Source: Acidobacteriaceae bacterium
Lineage (GTDB): Bacteria > Acidobacteriota > Terriglobia > Terriglobales > Acidobacteriaceae
Reading direction: 5' to 3'
Assembly: GCA_030037545.1 (NCBI GenBank)
Contig: JASHRF010000021.1
Coordinates: 1-45,955, forward strand
DNA length: 45,955 nucleotides
Positions within the stretch are counted from its first letter, which is position 1. Each line of letters opens with the position of its first letter. The notes below the pieces were generated by a model. It was not told the DNA's origin, ran no database searches, and saw only the letters and a program-made list of their open reading frames with translations. Below are positions 32,186 through 41,306 of the stretch, piece by piece. The position numbers were made by a program, and so were the translations under genes.

Positions 32186-32646
32186 GGGAAACCTCCTAAG
32201 AATCCAAGTTGATTGAATTCGCTCCGGACCCGCAATCGCAGTGCCCCATCGCACATGAGGCTGTGATTCAGCGCACGCGCCCGAAAGGAACTGGCAACCT
32301 TATCCGACTTCATCGGCAGAAAACTGCATCCCTCATCATCGTAAGCTCCGGATTTTTAGGATCGCGTCAAAATCCGAGGAAAAATCACCTTTTCCAACCA
32401 CTCCGTTTTGACGGGATGGAAATTCCCGCAGAGGCGGAATTTGGCCATAAAGGTGATCCCAATCACAGCCTACCCGTGTTGGAACTGTTCTCCTTGAATG
32501 GAATCGTGGCGCAAAGGTTTGGTTGCTCAGGCACGAATTTTTTCTGCGCTTACCGTTTTCGTCACTGCCGACCCCGGCGCAAGGATCAAACCCTGATTCC
32601 CCGCCTGGACAGCACCGGTTCGATCGTTCGTTTCGAGGGAGGCCTT
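32186..32646. other. Intergenic region between divergent universal stress and radical SAM genes, with nested inverted repeats
   Basis: About 460 bp. An open frame runs through it into the radical SAM gene, but its translation is not family-like and the strong GGGAGG ribosome site lies at 32647. CGTCAAAA (32365-32372) is inverted as TTTTGACG (32406-32413), and within it GGAAAA (32378-32383) is inverted as TTTTCC (32390-32395). This could be an operator pair or an RNA structure. Confidence 0.45.
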
Positions 32647-34044
32647 ATGCAACCGCTTCATAGCGTTTTCGGTTCAGGTCCAGATAATGCCGAGAGCTCC
32701 AAGCGGCACTTTCCTCAAGAAAGAGCCACACTGCACGATGCCGGTTCATCCACCAATGAACCTAAAACGCCGGAGCCCATGCATTCCATCCCCGCCCGCG
32801 GCGGGATCGATTACGATGAATCCCCGTTCCTGGCCATCTGGGAGGTGACTCAGAGCTGCGACCTGGCCTGTAAACACTGCCGTGCCGCCGCCCAGCCCAT
32901 AGCCCACCCCGATCAGCTCACAAACGCCGAGGGCAAAGCCCTTATCGACCAGATTGCCGACCTGCACATCCCCGTATTCGTCTTCACCGGTGGCGACCCG
33001 CTCAAACGTTCCGACGTTTTCGAGCTCATCCGGTACGCTGCCGCCAAAGGCGTTCATGTGGCTCTCACGCCCAGCGCCACCCCGCTGCTCACCCGCGAAG
33101 CCATCTTCAAGCTCAAGGAAGCTGGCCTGGTGCGCCTCGGCATCTCGCTCGACGGCTCTACGCCTGAGATTCACGACGCCTTCCGCGGCCTTCCCGGCGC
33201 ATGGGCGCGCACCATCCAGGCCATCGAATGGGCCAACGAGGCCGGCATCCCCATCCAGGTCCACTCCACCATCAGCCGCCACAACGCCCTGGATCTCGAT
33301 AACCTTTGTGCTTTGTTTGAAAAGCTGGCCATCGTCATGTGGAACGTCTTTTTCCTGGTGCCGGTAGGCCGCGGACAGCTCGCCGACCTGCTCAGCGGAG
33401 AAGAATTCGAACAGGTCTTCGGCAAGATTTACGAGCTTTCCCACCGCGTCAGCTTCCAGATCAAGACCACTGAGGCCATGCACTACCGCCGCTACCTCCT
33501 CCAGCACAACTTGGAGGAGCGCAAATTCTCTCACGCCCACGGCAACGGCCACGGCCCGCGAACCGCGAACCACGAGCCACGGCAACACGAGCCCGGGCCC
33601 CCCACGGACAGGTCTTCATCGGTGGGGTATGAACCCGGCGCGCCCACCGCCGACGCACAAGCCCGCAGCCATGCCTGGGTTACCCGCCGCGTCAACGACG
33701 GCAAGGGCTTCATGTTCATCTCCCACACCGGCAACGTCTATCCCAGCGGATTCCTGCCCATCCATGCCGGAAATATTCGCGAGACGCCGCTGGCAGACAT
33801 CTACCGCAACGCGCCCATCTTCAAGGCCCTGCGCGACACCGCGCGCCTCCGCGGCAAGTGCGGCGCCTGCGAGTTCAAAGAGATTTGCGGCGGCAGCCGC
33901 GCCCGCGCCTACGCCCTCACCGGCGATCCGCTCGCCCAGGAGCCCTGCTGCATCTACCAGCCTCGCAACTGGCATCCGCGCGAAGAAGGTGAACCGGCAG
34001 CCATCTGCCAGCCCGCGCTGGCCACGCCTCTGGTCACGCTCTAG
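32647..34044 (+). CDS. Radical SAM/SPASM-domain protein (BA_1875/TIGR04053-like) with repeat-derived insertion
   Basis: With the start at 32647 (MQPLHSVFGSG; GGGAGG 5 nt upstream) the protein has 465 residues. The radical SAM CxxxCxxC is C71/C75/C78 (CDLACKHC), followed by the GGDPL SAM-binding motif (FVFTGGDPLKRSD). A C-terminal SPASM region carries further Fe-S cysteines (C405-GA-C408...C414 GG, and EPCC). The overall layout resembles the TIGR04053 family, related to haem d1/AhbD-type and peptide-modifying enzymes. No substrate is known. Residues about 294-336 are an Arg/His/Pro-rich low-complexity insertion (HGPRTANHEPRQHEPGPPT) corresponding to an intergenic-type DNA repeat. The core flanking it is intact. 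Confidence 0.88.
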   Translation: MQPLHSVFGSGPDNAESSKRHFPQERATLHDAGSSTNEPKTPEPMHSIPARGGIDYDESPFLAIWEVTQSCDLACKHCRAAAQPIAHPDQLTNAEGKALIDQIADLHIPVFVFTGGDPLKRSDVFELIRYAAAKGVHVALTPSATPLLTREAIFKLKEAGLVRLGISLDGSTPEIHDAFRGLPGAWARTIQAIEWANEAGIPIQVHSTISRHNALDLDNLCALFEKLAIVMWNVFFLVPVGRGQLADLLSGEEFEQVFGKIYELSHRVSFQIKTTEAMHYRRYLLQHNLEERKFSHAHGNGHGPRTANHEPRQHEPGPPTDRSSSVGYEPGAPTADAQARSHAWVTRRVNDGKGFMFISHTGNVYPSGFLPIHAGNIRETPLADIYRNAPIFKALRDTARLRGKCGACEFKEICGGSRARAYALTGDPLAQEPCCIYQPRNWHPREEGEPAAICQPALATPLVTL

Positions 34045-34200
34045 CAAGCACCACCAGCTCAGACGATCGCGATTAGAGAATATCTGCACGAGCTCGACAA
34101 GCCGCCGATCACCCGCCTTCAACGCCACACCTCAATATTTCTTCCGGATCGAATTCGGGAGAGTTCCGGGATTTCATCTGCGCGGCCTACACTGGTTCGT

Positions 34201-35340
34201 ATGCACCGAGTCCTTTACATAGCAGCGCTACTTCTGCTTGCGGCGGGCGAAACGCATGCGCAGTGGACCATGGAGGATTCGCACACCACTGCCGATCTGC
34301 GCGGCATCGACAACGTGGGCGGCGGCGTGGCCTGGGCCTCGGGCGCGAATGGCACCGTGCTGCGCACCGAGGATGGCGGCTACCTGTGGCAGTCGTGTAC
34401 CGTCCCGCCCGGCGCCGATAAGCTTGATTTTCGCGGCATCCAGGCCTTCGACGCGAATACCGCCATCGTCATGTCGTCGGGCAAAGGCGATCTTTCACGG
34501 CTGTACAAGACGACGGATGGGTGTAACTCGTGGAAGCTGATGTTTATGAATCCCGATAAGGATGGGTTCTGGGATGCGATCCAGTTTGATCGGAAGACGT
34601 GGGGATGGTTGCTCGGGGATCCGGTGAAGGGCGACTTTGCTTTGTTCGCGACCGATGATGGCGGCCGTACCTGGATCAGGCAGCATAACAAGGGGCTCCG
34701 GGCTCAACGGGGCCAACAAGGAGTGTTTGCAGCCAGCAACTCTTCTCTGGCCGCCTCCGGCCAATTCGTAAGCTTTGCTTCCGGCGGCACTCGGGGAGCC
34801 TACGTCTATTCGATCGTTCAGTCGGAGATTTGCGTCGATTGCTCAAGAGAAGACGTTGACTACGAGGGCAGACGAAATAGATGGGGCCGGGAGCCGGTTC
34901 CGGTTGGAAGCCACACGGACAGTTCCGGGGTGTTCTCGCTTGGCGTGAGAAAGCCGCCTGGCAACGCTGCCTTTAACGGAATCATGGTCGCAGTCGGTGG
35001 AGACTATGCTAGCCCGGAACAGTCAAGTGCAACTGGGGCCTGGTCCGTTGATGCCGGCCAGCACTGGACCGCTGCCGATTCCCCACCCCACGGCTACCGT
35101 TCCGCCGTCGTCTACGACGAAGCCGCTAAGACCTGGATCACCGTCGGCGCCAACGGCACCGATATCTCTACGGACGATGGCCGCAACTGGCGCGCGGTGC
35201 ACCCCGATGCGGCGCTGCACGAAGCGGCCGATGCGGATCGGAACTGGAATGCGCTCTCGCTGCCGTTTGTGGTGGGGCCAAAAGGGCGCATCGGCAAGCT
35301 GGACCCCTCAGCTTTGCAGGCGGCGACGAAAGGCAAGTGA
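34201..35340 (+). CDS. Secreted YCF48/BNR-type beta-propeller protein
   Basis: A 379-residue protein with a signal peptide (VLYIAALLLLAAGETHAQ), then repeated Asp-box-like blades of the form T-x-DGG-x-T-W or similar: TEDGGYLWQSCT, TTDGCNSWKLM, TDDGGRTWIRQ, SVDAGQHWTAAD, STDDGRNWRAV. This is the YCF48-like/BNR propeller seen in photosystem II assembly factors and in many extracellular acidobacterial proteins unrelated to photosynthesis. WLLGDPVKGDFALFATDDG is characteristic of the latter group. Two Cys in CVDC lie in a loop. Function unknown; probably periplasmic or extracellular. It is a single gene. Confidence 0.85.
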   Translation: MHRVLYIAALLLLAAGETHAQWTMEDSHTTADLRGIDNVGGGVAWASGANGTVLRTEDGGYLWQSCTVPPGADKLDFRGIQAFDANTAIVMSSGKGDLSRLYKTTDGCNSWKLMFMNPDKDGFWDAIQFDRKTWGWLLGDPVKGDFALFATDDGGRTWIRQHNKGLRAQRGQQGVFAASNSSLAASGQFVSFASGGTRGAYVYSIVQSEICVDCSREDVDYEGRRNRWGREPVPVGSHTDSSGVFSLGVRKPPGNAAFNGIMVAVGGDYASPEQSSATGAWSVDAGQHWTAADSPPHGYRSAVVYDEAAKTWITVGANGTDISTDDGRNWRAVHPDAALHEAADADRNWNALSLPFVVGPKGRIGKLDPSALQAATKGK

Positions 35341-35551
35341 GTGAACGTACATCAGGATTGCAGAGGAAGAATACCTCGTGGGTTGCTCTTAAGCGGTGCC
35401 CTAAAAGCAACCGCCGATCCTTCGACTCCGCTGCGCTCAGAATGGCAGTTCCTTTATCGTCAGCCATTTCTCCAAGCGATGCAGAGGATGAGACCAATGT
35501 GAGAGCATTTGATGCCCGAGCGCTCTGACCCCTGATCTCTGACCCCTGCTT

Positions 35552-35911
35552 TTACAGCGCGGCCAGCGCTTGTTCCTCGCTGGTAAAGAGCTGGGCGTAC
35601 TTGGTGATGCCCACCATCGTGAAGACCTTAGTGAAGTGTGCGGAGAGGCCGAAGGCGTAGACCTTCTGGCCGGAGTTGGCGGCCTCAATGAGCATCTGGA
35701 TGACCAGCGCGATGCCGCTCGAATTGATATAGTCCACCTTGCTGAAATCGAGCAGGATCAACTTGTTGGTCTCTTTGGGGAGGGCCTGGTAAGCGCCCAG
35801 AACGGCGTCTTTTGAAGTGCTCGCGATATCGCCCTCGAAGCGCAGGACGGTCACCGGGTGGCCGGCAGGGGACGTAAGCTGGTCAACGCGCGACTTGGTT
35901 TCGATTTGCAC
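35552..35911 (-). CDS. STAS-domain anti-anti-sigma factor (RsbV/SpoIIAA-like)
   Basis: A 119-residue STAS domain. The phosphorylatable serine is expected in YINSSGIAL (Ser65, second of the pair). The usual preceding Asp of D-S-S-G is Asn here (N63), which may change phosphorylation behaviour. FEGDIASTSKDAVLGAYQ and LILLDFSKVD are family-typical strands. In partner switching the unphosphorylated form binds the RsbW-like kinase and frees its partner. The kinase and phosphatase genes lie 150 bp upstream on the same strand, separated by a short region containing a GGCTGAGCC-type repeat, so the three are probably functionally linked. Confidence 0.93.
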   Translation of the reverse strand: MQIETKSRVDQLTSPAGHPVTVLRFEGDIASTSKDAVLGAYQALPKETNKLILLDFSKVDYINSSGIALVIQMLIEAANSGQKVYAFGLSAHFTKVFTMVGITKYAQLFTSEEQALAAL

Positions 35912-36062
35912 TTTCGATTGCCTCCGCTCTCCTTAATACTAGCTGTTCGCTTCCAGCCTTCAGCTTTCAGCCGGTTAATGCCTGTACAATTTTTCGGCTG
36001 AGCCAGCTTCAGCCCAAAACGCCGGCCTGCAAAACGTCGGTCTATTCAGAGATCCCTCGGAG

Positions 36063-36509
36063 CTATTCCGCGTCCTTGTCGAGCCGGATGACGAGCCGGA
36101 CATAGCTGCTTCTGCCGTCGGTTCCGGTCACCCACTCGGCTTCGTCCACCAGCGCCTGGATGAGAAACATGCCCATGCCGCGGGGGTCTTCCTCGCCGTG
36201 CATTTTGCGATCGATGTCCGGCTTGGCGGGCGCCTTCTTGATGCCCGAGCCGTCGTCGATAACTTTCACTTCCAGCTCATCGATTCCGGCGGAGAGCACC
36301 ACGCCGACCGAAAGTCTCTCGTTGAGACGGTTGCCGTGCTCGATGGCGTTGATGCAGGCTTCGGCAATGGCCGTCTTCAGGTCCTCAATGCGGTCCTCGC
36401 GGAAGCCCATGAGCTTGGCCACGGAAGCGGCGGTGCTCATGGCCACCTTTTCGTAGCCCAGCCGCGAGGGCAGCCGGACCTCGACGGTGGTGCTTTTCGA
36501 ATTGGTCAT
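36063..36509 (-). CDS. RsbW-like serine kinase / anti-sigma regulatory factor (HATPase_c_2)
   Basis: The start at 36509 (MTNSKSTTVEVRLPSRLGYE) overlaps the phosphatase stop by 4 nt (ATGA) and gives 148 residues. The GHKL ATPase boxes are present: N box EACINAIEHGN, G1 VIDDGSGIKK, and G2 DPRGMGMFLIQALVDE. Proteins of this type phosphorylate an STAS partner and sequester a sigma factor or other output. No sigma gene is adjacent. An insertion after G1 (APAKPDIDRKMHGEEDPRG) is common in acidobacterial and cyanobacterial versions. Confidence 0.92.
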   Translation of the reverse strand: MTNSKSTTVEVRLPSRLGYEKVAMSTAASVAKLMGFREDRIEDLKTAIAEACINAIEHGNRLNERLSVGVVLSAGIDELEVKVIDDGSGIKKAPAKPDIDRKMHGEEDPRGMGMFLIQALVDEAEWVTGTDGRSSYVRLVIRLDKDAE

Positions 36510-37663
36510 CCCGAGGCCTCCGAAGCCGCGCGGCACAGTGCCAGGGCGGTCATGTCGTCTCCCTGAGGAGAGCCCGCTGCAAAATCGGCGAGCACTGCCC
36601 ATAACGCATCGAGGATACCATCGGCCTTTGCGCACTGGCACGTACAAAATTCATACAAAAGCCTTTCCGTCCCAAACTCCTCATCCCCCCTGAAGACTTC
36701 GGTGAGGCCGTCGGTATAGAAAAGCAGGCGCGAGCCGGGGGTGAACGAGTCAAGCTGGGAGGTATAGGTCATGCCGGGAAATAGGCCCAGCGGGGTGCCT
36801 ACGGCGCTGAACTGGCGCGGCGGCCCGCTGGGCGCCACCAGGAAGCCGGCGTTGTGCCCGGCGTTCACCACCTCCATGGCGCCCGACTCTGGGTGCAGGC
36901 GCAGGAAAATGGCGGTGACGTAGCGGCGGCGAGCCTCTTCGCCCTCGGCCCAGTGGTGCTCGTTCATGCGGTGGGCGAGCTCGTCGAGCGGCATGCCGGT
37001 AACCGCCATGCCGCGGAAAGCGGCGCGAAAGCTGATAGAGACGATGGCCGAAGCCAGGCCTTTTCCGGCCACGTCGGCAACGGCCAGTAGCACGCTGCCG
37101 TCGGGCTGCTCCACGATATCGATATAGTCGCCTCCCACCTCGTAGCAGGTGTCGCAGCGGAATCCAAGCGAGTAACCGGAGATGGCGGGTGGATCCTGCG
37201 GAAGCAAAGAGCGCTGGATGCGGCGGGCGGCGTCCAGGTCCTGCTGCAGGCGAGCAAACTCGATGTTGCGCTTGTGGTTGCGGGCATTTTCCAAGGCCAC
37301 GGCAGCCTGCAGGGCCAGCCCTTCCAGAAAATCTGCTTCATACAGCGTGAGGGCGCGTCCGCCGGGCGGCAGAACCACCAGCTCCGTCATAGCGTGGCCG
37401 TCGCGATCCTGTAACGGCCAGGTGGGCAGCGGCGCCCTCCCAGATTTCGGCTCTTCGCCGTAGCTCAGGCCGGTGCCGGGGAAGGCCGCACCGGCCATCT
37501 CCAGCTCGCGCACCACAATGCGCAGCACCTGCTCCAGCACTTCTCTTTCCTGGATAGTGGAGTGGACGTGGCGCGAAGCCTCGAGCAGCGCCTGAAGCCG
37601 CGCCACCTGTTGTTGCAGGTCGATGGTCTCGCTGTTGCCAAGCAACTGCTGCCCCGCCGCCAT
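36506..37663 (-). CDS. RsbU/SpoIIE-type PP2C phosphatase with N-terminal GAF-like domain
   Basis: The ATG at 37663 follows GGAGG by 5 nt. The 385-residue product has a GAF-like sensory domain (about 20-128; ASRHVHSTIQEREVLEQVLR), a linker helix (RLQQDLDAARRIQRSLLPQD) and a SpoIIE PP2C domain. The latter's metal-binding acids lie in EVGGDYIDIV, VADVAGKGLASA, LFYTDGLTEVF and GDDMTALAL. It would dephosphorylate the STAS protein in response to the signal sensed by the GAF domain. It is translationally coupled to the RsbW-like gene, and the STAS gene completes the module. Confidence 0.94.
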   Translation of the reverse strand: MAAGQQLLGNSETIDLQQQVARLQALLEASRHVHSTIQEREVLEQVLRIVVRELEMAGAAFPGTGLSYGEEPKSGRAPLPTWPLQDRDGHAMTELVVLPPGGRALTLYEADFLEGLALQAAVALENARNHKRNIEFARLQQDLDAARRIQRSLLPQDPPAISGYSLGFRCDTCYEVGGDYIDIVEQPDGSVLLAVADVAGKGLASAIVSISFRAAFRGMAVTGMPLDELAHRMNEHHWAEGEEARRRYVTAIFLRLHPESGAMEVVNAGHNAGFLVAPSGPPRQFSAVGTPLGLFPGMTYTSQLDSFTPGSRLLFYTDGLTEVFRGDEEFGTERLLYEFCTCQCAKADGILDALWAVLADFAAGSPQGDDMTALALCRAASEASG

Positions 37664-37830
37664 CAATTTCCTCCGTGGTTTTTCACTCTAACACGGCGGG
37701 GCCGGGGGTTGGGAATTCTCATTACCCACAGGTGAATGCGGCTGGGGCAGGCTTCCGGCTAGCAATGCCGCAACGAATTTGGGCCGTCTGCGGGAACTCC
37801 GGGGCCGGAACCCACGTACACCAGGCAATC

Positions 37831-40245
37831 ATGTTGAGCGACCTGAAGCTCGCCCTCCGCCAGTTGACTCAATCGCCCGGATTCACACTGACCGCCATTG
37901 TCACGCTGGCGCTGGGGATTGGCGCTAACGCCGTGGTATTCAGCGTGCTGAATGCGCTGGTGCTGCGTCCGGTGAACGTGCCTCATGCGCAGAACCTCTA
38001 CATGGTGCAGCGCTTCCAGTATCCGTCGCAGTCCTACCCCGACTATCTGGACCTGCGCGACCGTAACCGGGCCTTCGAGAGCCTCATGATTTTCCAGATC
38101 GTGGGCGCGGTGGGCGTGGATACGGGCTCGAATCCGTCCACCGCATGGCCCTTTCTGGCCAGCGGAAACTACTTTGATGCGCTGGGAATCGAACCCTGCC
38201 GGGGTCGGTTCTTCCATGCGTCCGACGAAAAGGGAAACAACAGCGCACCCTATGTGGTGCTGAGCTACGCATATTGGCACAGCTATTTTCATGGCGACCC
38301 GGGCGCGGTGGGACGGATGGTGGAGATCAACAAGCATCCGTTCACCATTATTGGCGTAGCTCCGCCGTCGTTTCGAGGCACGGAATTGTTTTTTGCGCCA
38401 GCCATGTGGATTCCGATGGTCGAGGCGCCCACCGTCATCGGCGACCAGCTCAAGTATCGCGGCGACCACTCTCCGTGGGTGATCGGACGGCTGAAGCCGG
38501 GCGTGACGGTGGCGCAAGCGACAGCCGACCTGAACGCCATTGGGGCATGGCTGGCCAGGACCTATCCGGCAGACGACGATGGCATAAAGTTCTCGCTGGC
38601 GCGGCCGGGGCTGGTGGGCGATTTTCTGGGCGGGCCAGCGCGGGCGTTCATGGCCGGGCTCATGCTGCTGTCGGGGCTGATCTTGCTGGCCGCATGCGCC
38701 AACCTGGGGAGCCTGTTCGCGGCGCGCGCGGCAGACCGGGCCAAGGAAGTGGGATTGCGACTGGCGCTAGGATCGCGGCGTGGGCTGATTCTGCGCCAGC
38801 TGCTGACCGAAGCGGTGCTGGTTTCTCTGGCTGGAGGAGCAATCGGGCTGGCCGGCGGTGTGGTGCTCCTGCACGGATTGAGCGCGTGGCAACCGATTCC
38901 CGATATTCCCATCAATGTGCCGGTAAATCCCGACCTTCGCACTTACGCGGTGGCGCTTCTGCTCGCTTTGGCGAGCGGATTGCTCTTCGGATTGGCGCCC
39001 GTGCGCCAGGTCATGCGCACCGATCCGTGGCAAGTGATTCGAACCGGCACAAACGTTGCGGGCGGAATGCGGCGATTCACGCTGCGCGACGTGCTGCTGG
39101 TGATGCAGATTGCGATTTGCGCCGTGCTGGTCACGTCGTCCCTGGTTGCGGTGCGGGGATTGGCGCGCTCGCTCCACAGCAGCTATGGATTTCAGCCGCA
39201 AGGCGCGTTGACCGTGAATACCGATCTGAACATGGCGGGATACAGCGACGATGCCTCGCCGCCGATGCAGCGGCGCATGATCGATGCGGTCGCGGGCATT
39301 CCGGGCGTGACGGCGGTGGGCTTCATAAGCCAGATTCCGCTGGACCTGGGTGGGGGCGACTCCTACGTCTATACCGACCGCACCACTGATTTCCGGCCCA
39401 CCAACGAGGCTGCGGACGCGATGAACTACAACGTCTCGCCGGGTTACCTGGAAGCAGCGGGCACGCGGCTGATTGCGGGGAGAGATATCACATTTGATGA
39501 CAACGATAAGGCGCCGACGGTGGCCCTGGTGAACCGGCGATTTGCGGTCAAAGTTTTCGGATCCGTGCGGAAAGCGGTTGGCGGCCACTTTAAGTTCTGG
39601 GGTGGAAACCGCGCTGAAGTAGTAGGCGTGGTGGAAGACGGGAAATACCGGACGCTGACCGAGGATCAGCAGCCGGCCATGTTCTTCTCGTTCCTGCAGC
39701 ACAAGGGCAGCGGCACATGGCTGGTGGTGCGGTCCAATCGCGATCCGGCGGATACTGCGGAGGCGCTGGACCGTACCCTGCATGGATTGGATTCCGGGCT
39801 GCCGCTGCGGATAAGAACCTGGGCCGGGGAAATGGACTCTGCGTTATTCGCCTCGCGCGTGGCCGCGGTGGCGCTGGGCGCGCTGGGACTGCTGGGCGCA
39901 ATGCTGGCGATCACGGGAGTCTTCGGCATGGCTTCGTACGTGGTGAGCAAGCGGCTGCGCGAGCTGGGTATTCGCGTCGCGCTGGGCGCGGGACGGCGTC
40001 AGGTGCTCGCCGCTACGCTGGGTCGCGCTTTTCTCCTGCTGGCCGTCGGCTCGGTCGCCGGCCTGGGCCTGGGATTGCTGGCCACGCGGGTGCTCGGGTA
40101 TATCGTCTACCAGGCCACGCCCAAAGATCCGCTGGTGCTGGCCGGGGTGACGGTGACCATGCTGCTGTTGGGATTGGTAGCGGCGTGGATTCCCGCCCGC
40201 CGCGCGCTGGCCGTCGATCCGCTGATTTTGTTGCGGGACGAATAG
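37831..40245 (+). CDS. ADOP-type ABC transporter permease (second copy)
   Basis: Starting at MLSDLKLALRQLTQSPGFTL the product is 804 residues with the same double MacB/FtsX layout as the first ADOP: N-terminal helix (FTLTAIVTLALGIGANAVVF), periplasmic core, FtsX unit (MLLSGLILLAACANLGSLFA, KEVGLRLALGSRRG), second core, and C-terminal FtsX (ALGALGLLGAMLAITGVFGM, LRELGIRVALGAGRR). The sequence differs substantially from the 24.8-27.3 kb copy, so they are paralogues rather than a recent duplication. An in-frame extension to 37675 is not family-like. No ATPase gene is nearby. Substrate unknown. Confidence 0.92.
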   Translation: MLSDLKLALRQLTQSPGFTLTAIVTLALGIGANAVVFSVLNALVLRPVNVPHAQNLYMVQRFQYPSQSYPDYLDLRDRNRAFESLMIFQIVGAVGVDTGSNPSTAWPFLASGNYFDALGIEPCRGRFFHASDEKGNNSAPYVVLSYAYWHSYFHGDPGAVGRMVEINKHPFTIIGVAPPSFRGTELFFAPAMWIPMVEAPTVIGDQLKYRGDHSPWVIGRLKPGVTVAQATADLNAIGAWLARTYPADDDGIKFSLARPGLVGDFLGGPARAFMAGLMLLSGLILLAACANLGSLFAARAADRAKEVGLRLALGSRRGLILRQLLTEAVLVSLAGGAIGLAGGVVLLHGLSAWQPIPDIPINVPVNPDLRTYAVALLLALASGLLFGLAPVRQVMRTDPWQVIRTGTNVAGGMRRFTLRDVLLVMQIAICAVLVTSSLVAVRGLARSLHSSYGFQPQGALTVNTDLNMAGYSDDASPPMQRRMIDAVAGIPGVTAVGFISQIPLDLGGGDSYVYTDRTTDFRPTNEAADAMNYNVSPGYLEAAGTRLIAGRDITFDDNDKAPTVALVNRRFAVKVFGSVRKAVGGHFKFWGGNRAEVVGVVEDGKYRTLTEDQQPAMFFSFLQHKGSGTWLVVRSNRDPADTAEALDRTLHGLDSGLPLRIRTWAGEMDSALFASRVAAVALGALGLLGAMLAITGVFGMASYVVSKRLRELGIRVALGAGRRQVLAATLGRAFLLLAVGSVAGLGLGLLATRVLGYIVYQATPKDPLVLAGVTVTMLLLGLVAAWIPARRALAVDPLILLRDE

Positions 40246-40292
40246 CGGCGCGATTTGAGGCTGGCGTGGACGAGCGCGGGGAGCGGCCATGG

Positions 40293-41135
40293 CTATTTTG
40301 CGATTGGCGTGTCCGCTTCTTCGTACTTGGGTCCGAGCAGGAATTGAACCCCCACATATGCAATCCAACTGGGCTCGCCGTTGGCGCGCGTAACCGCCTG
40401 GATGGCGCGGCCTCCCATAAAAAGAAGCCGGATATGGTTGGTGCGATCGAGGGATTGGCGCCCGCCCATGTCCAGCGTCAGCGAACGCTGCTTGGGTTGG
40501 TCGCCAATCACATTGATCGCCTGCAAGTCGTATAACTCGGTGTAAAGTTCGAAGCGGTCGTTGAACGCGTGGCCCGCAATCAGGCCGCGCCCCCATTGGC
40601 TGGGCATGTTTTTGTTCCCGATCCATCGGCCCACCTCGCCATCCAGCGCCAACCATCCCACCTGGGTTGTGACTTCGATGGGCAGATAATATTGCGGACC
40701 GGGCTCGACGATGCCGCGCTGCGCCGAGCCGGCGGGGGTGTTGAGGGACACCTGCGGATAGGTTCCGACGGAGAAATTGATGTTGTCGTCGGTCTTCTCC
40801 TTGCCGGGAATGTAGTGCTGGAAGGCGCGAAACTTGATCCCCAGCAGCGACTCGCCCAACCCCACTCCGGTGGAGTTGTCGGCGTTGGTGCCGGCGGCCA
40901 GGGGCTGCTCCCATTTGAGCTGGATACGGTTGCCCCAGCCGTAATTCATGTCCACGTCGGGAATCTCGTAGTACGACTGGCCCGGATTGTGATTGGCAAT
41001 CCAGCCGAAGTTGATCTCCCAGTGATGGTTCCCTGGGGGCGCGGGATCGTCGGTAATAAACGGCGGTCCGCCCTGCGCGCGCGCCAGCACTGCTGCTGAC
41101 ACAAAGAGCAGAAGGAATCGAGGAAGATTGCGCAT
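40293..41135 (-). CDS. Outer-membrane beta-barrel, MetA/transporter-like
   Basis: Starting at MRNLPRFLLLFVSAAVLARA (signal peptide, cleaved before QGGPPF) the protein has 280 residues. The mature start PFITDDPAPPGNHHWEINFG is characteristic of a family annotated as transporter or phenol-degradation MetA-like outer-membrane protein. Amphipathic strands follow with regular Gly/Tyr/Trp spacing, ending in YVGVQFLLGPKYEEADTPI. The role is not known; a porin-like or organic-solute role is the family guess. It converges on ADOP2 with only 47 bp between the stops. Confidence 0.82.
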   Translation of the reverse strand: MRNLPRFLLLFVSAAVLARAQGGPPFITDDPAPPGNHHWEINFGWIANHNPGQSYYEIPDVDMNYGWGNRIQLKWEQPLAAGTNADNSTGVGLGESLLGIKFRAFQHYIPGKEKTDDNINFSVGTYPQVSLNTPAGSAQRGIVEPGPQYYLPIEVTTQVGWLALDGEVGRWIGNKNMPSQWGRGLIAGHAFNDRFELYTELYDLQAINVIGDQPKQRSLTLDMGGRQSLDRTNHIRLLFMGGRAIQAVTRANGEPSWIAYVGVQFLLGPKYEEADTPIAK

Positions 41136-41306
41136 TGGGACGATAAAATGTTCCGGCAACCTCAAATATGCGGCAGCAAGATGCCGTTTCATCACCATAG
41201 TAAGCGTTGGCGGCGGGTCTGGGTATTGATGCTGAGGGCCGGCCGGTGGTTCCGGAAGCGGCCATCACGGCGCACTCGCTGCTCCCCTTCCTTTGTTTCC
41301 AGGTAT

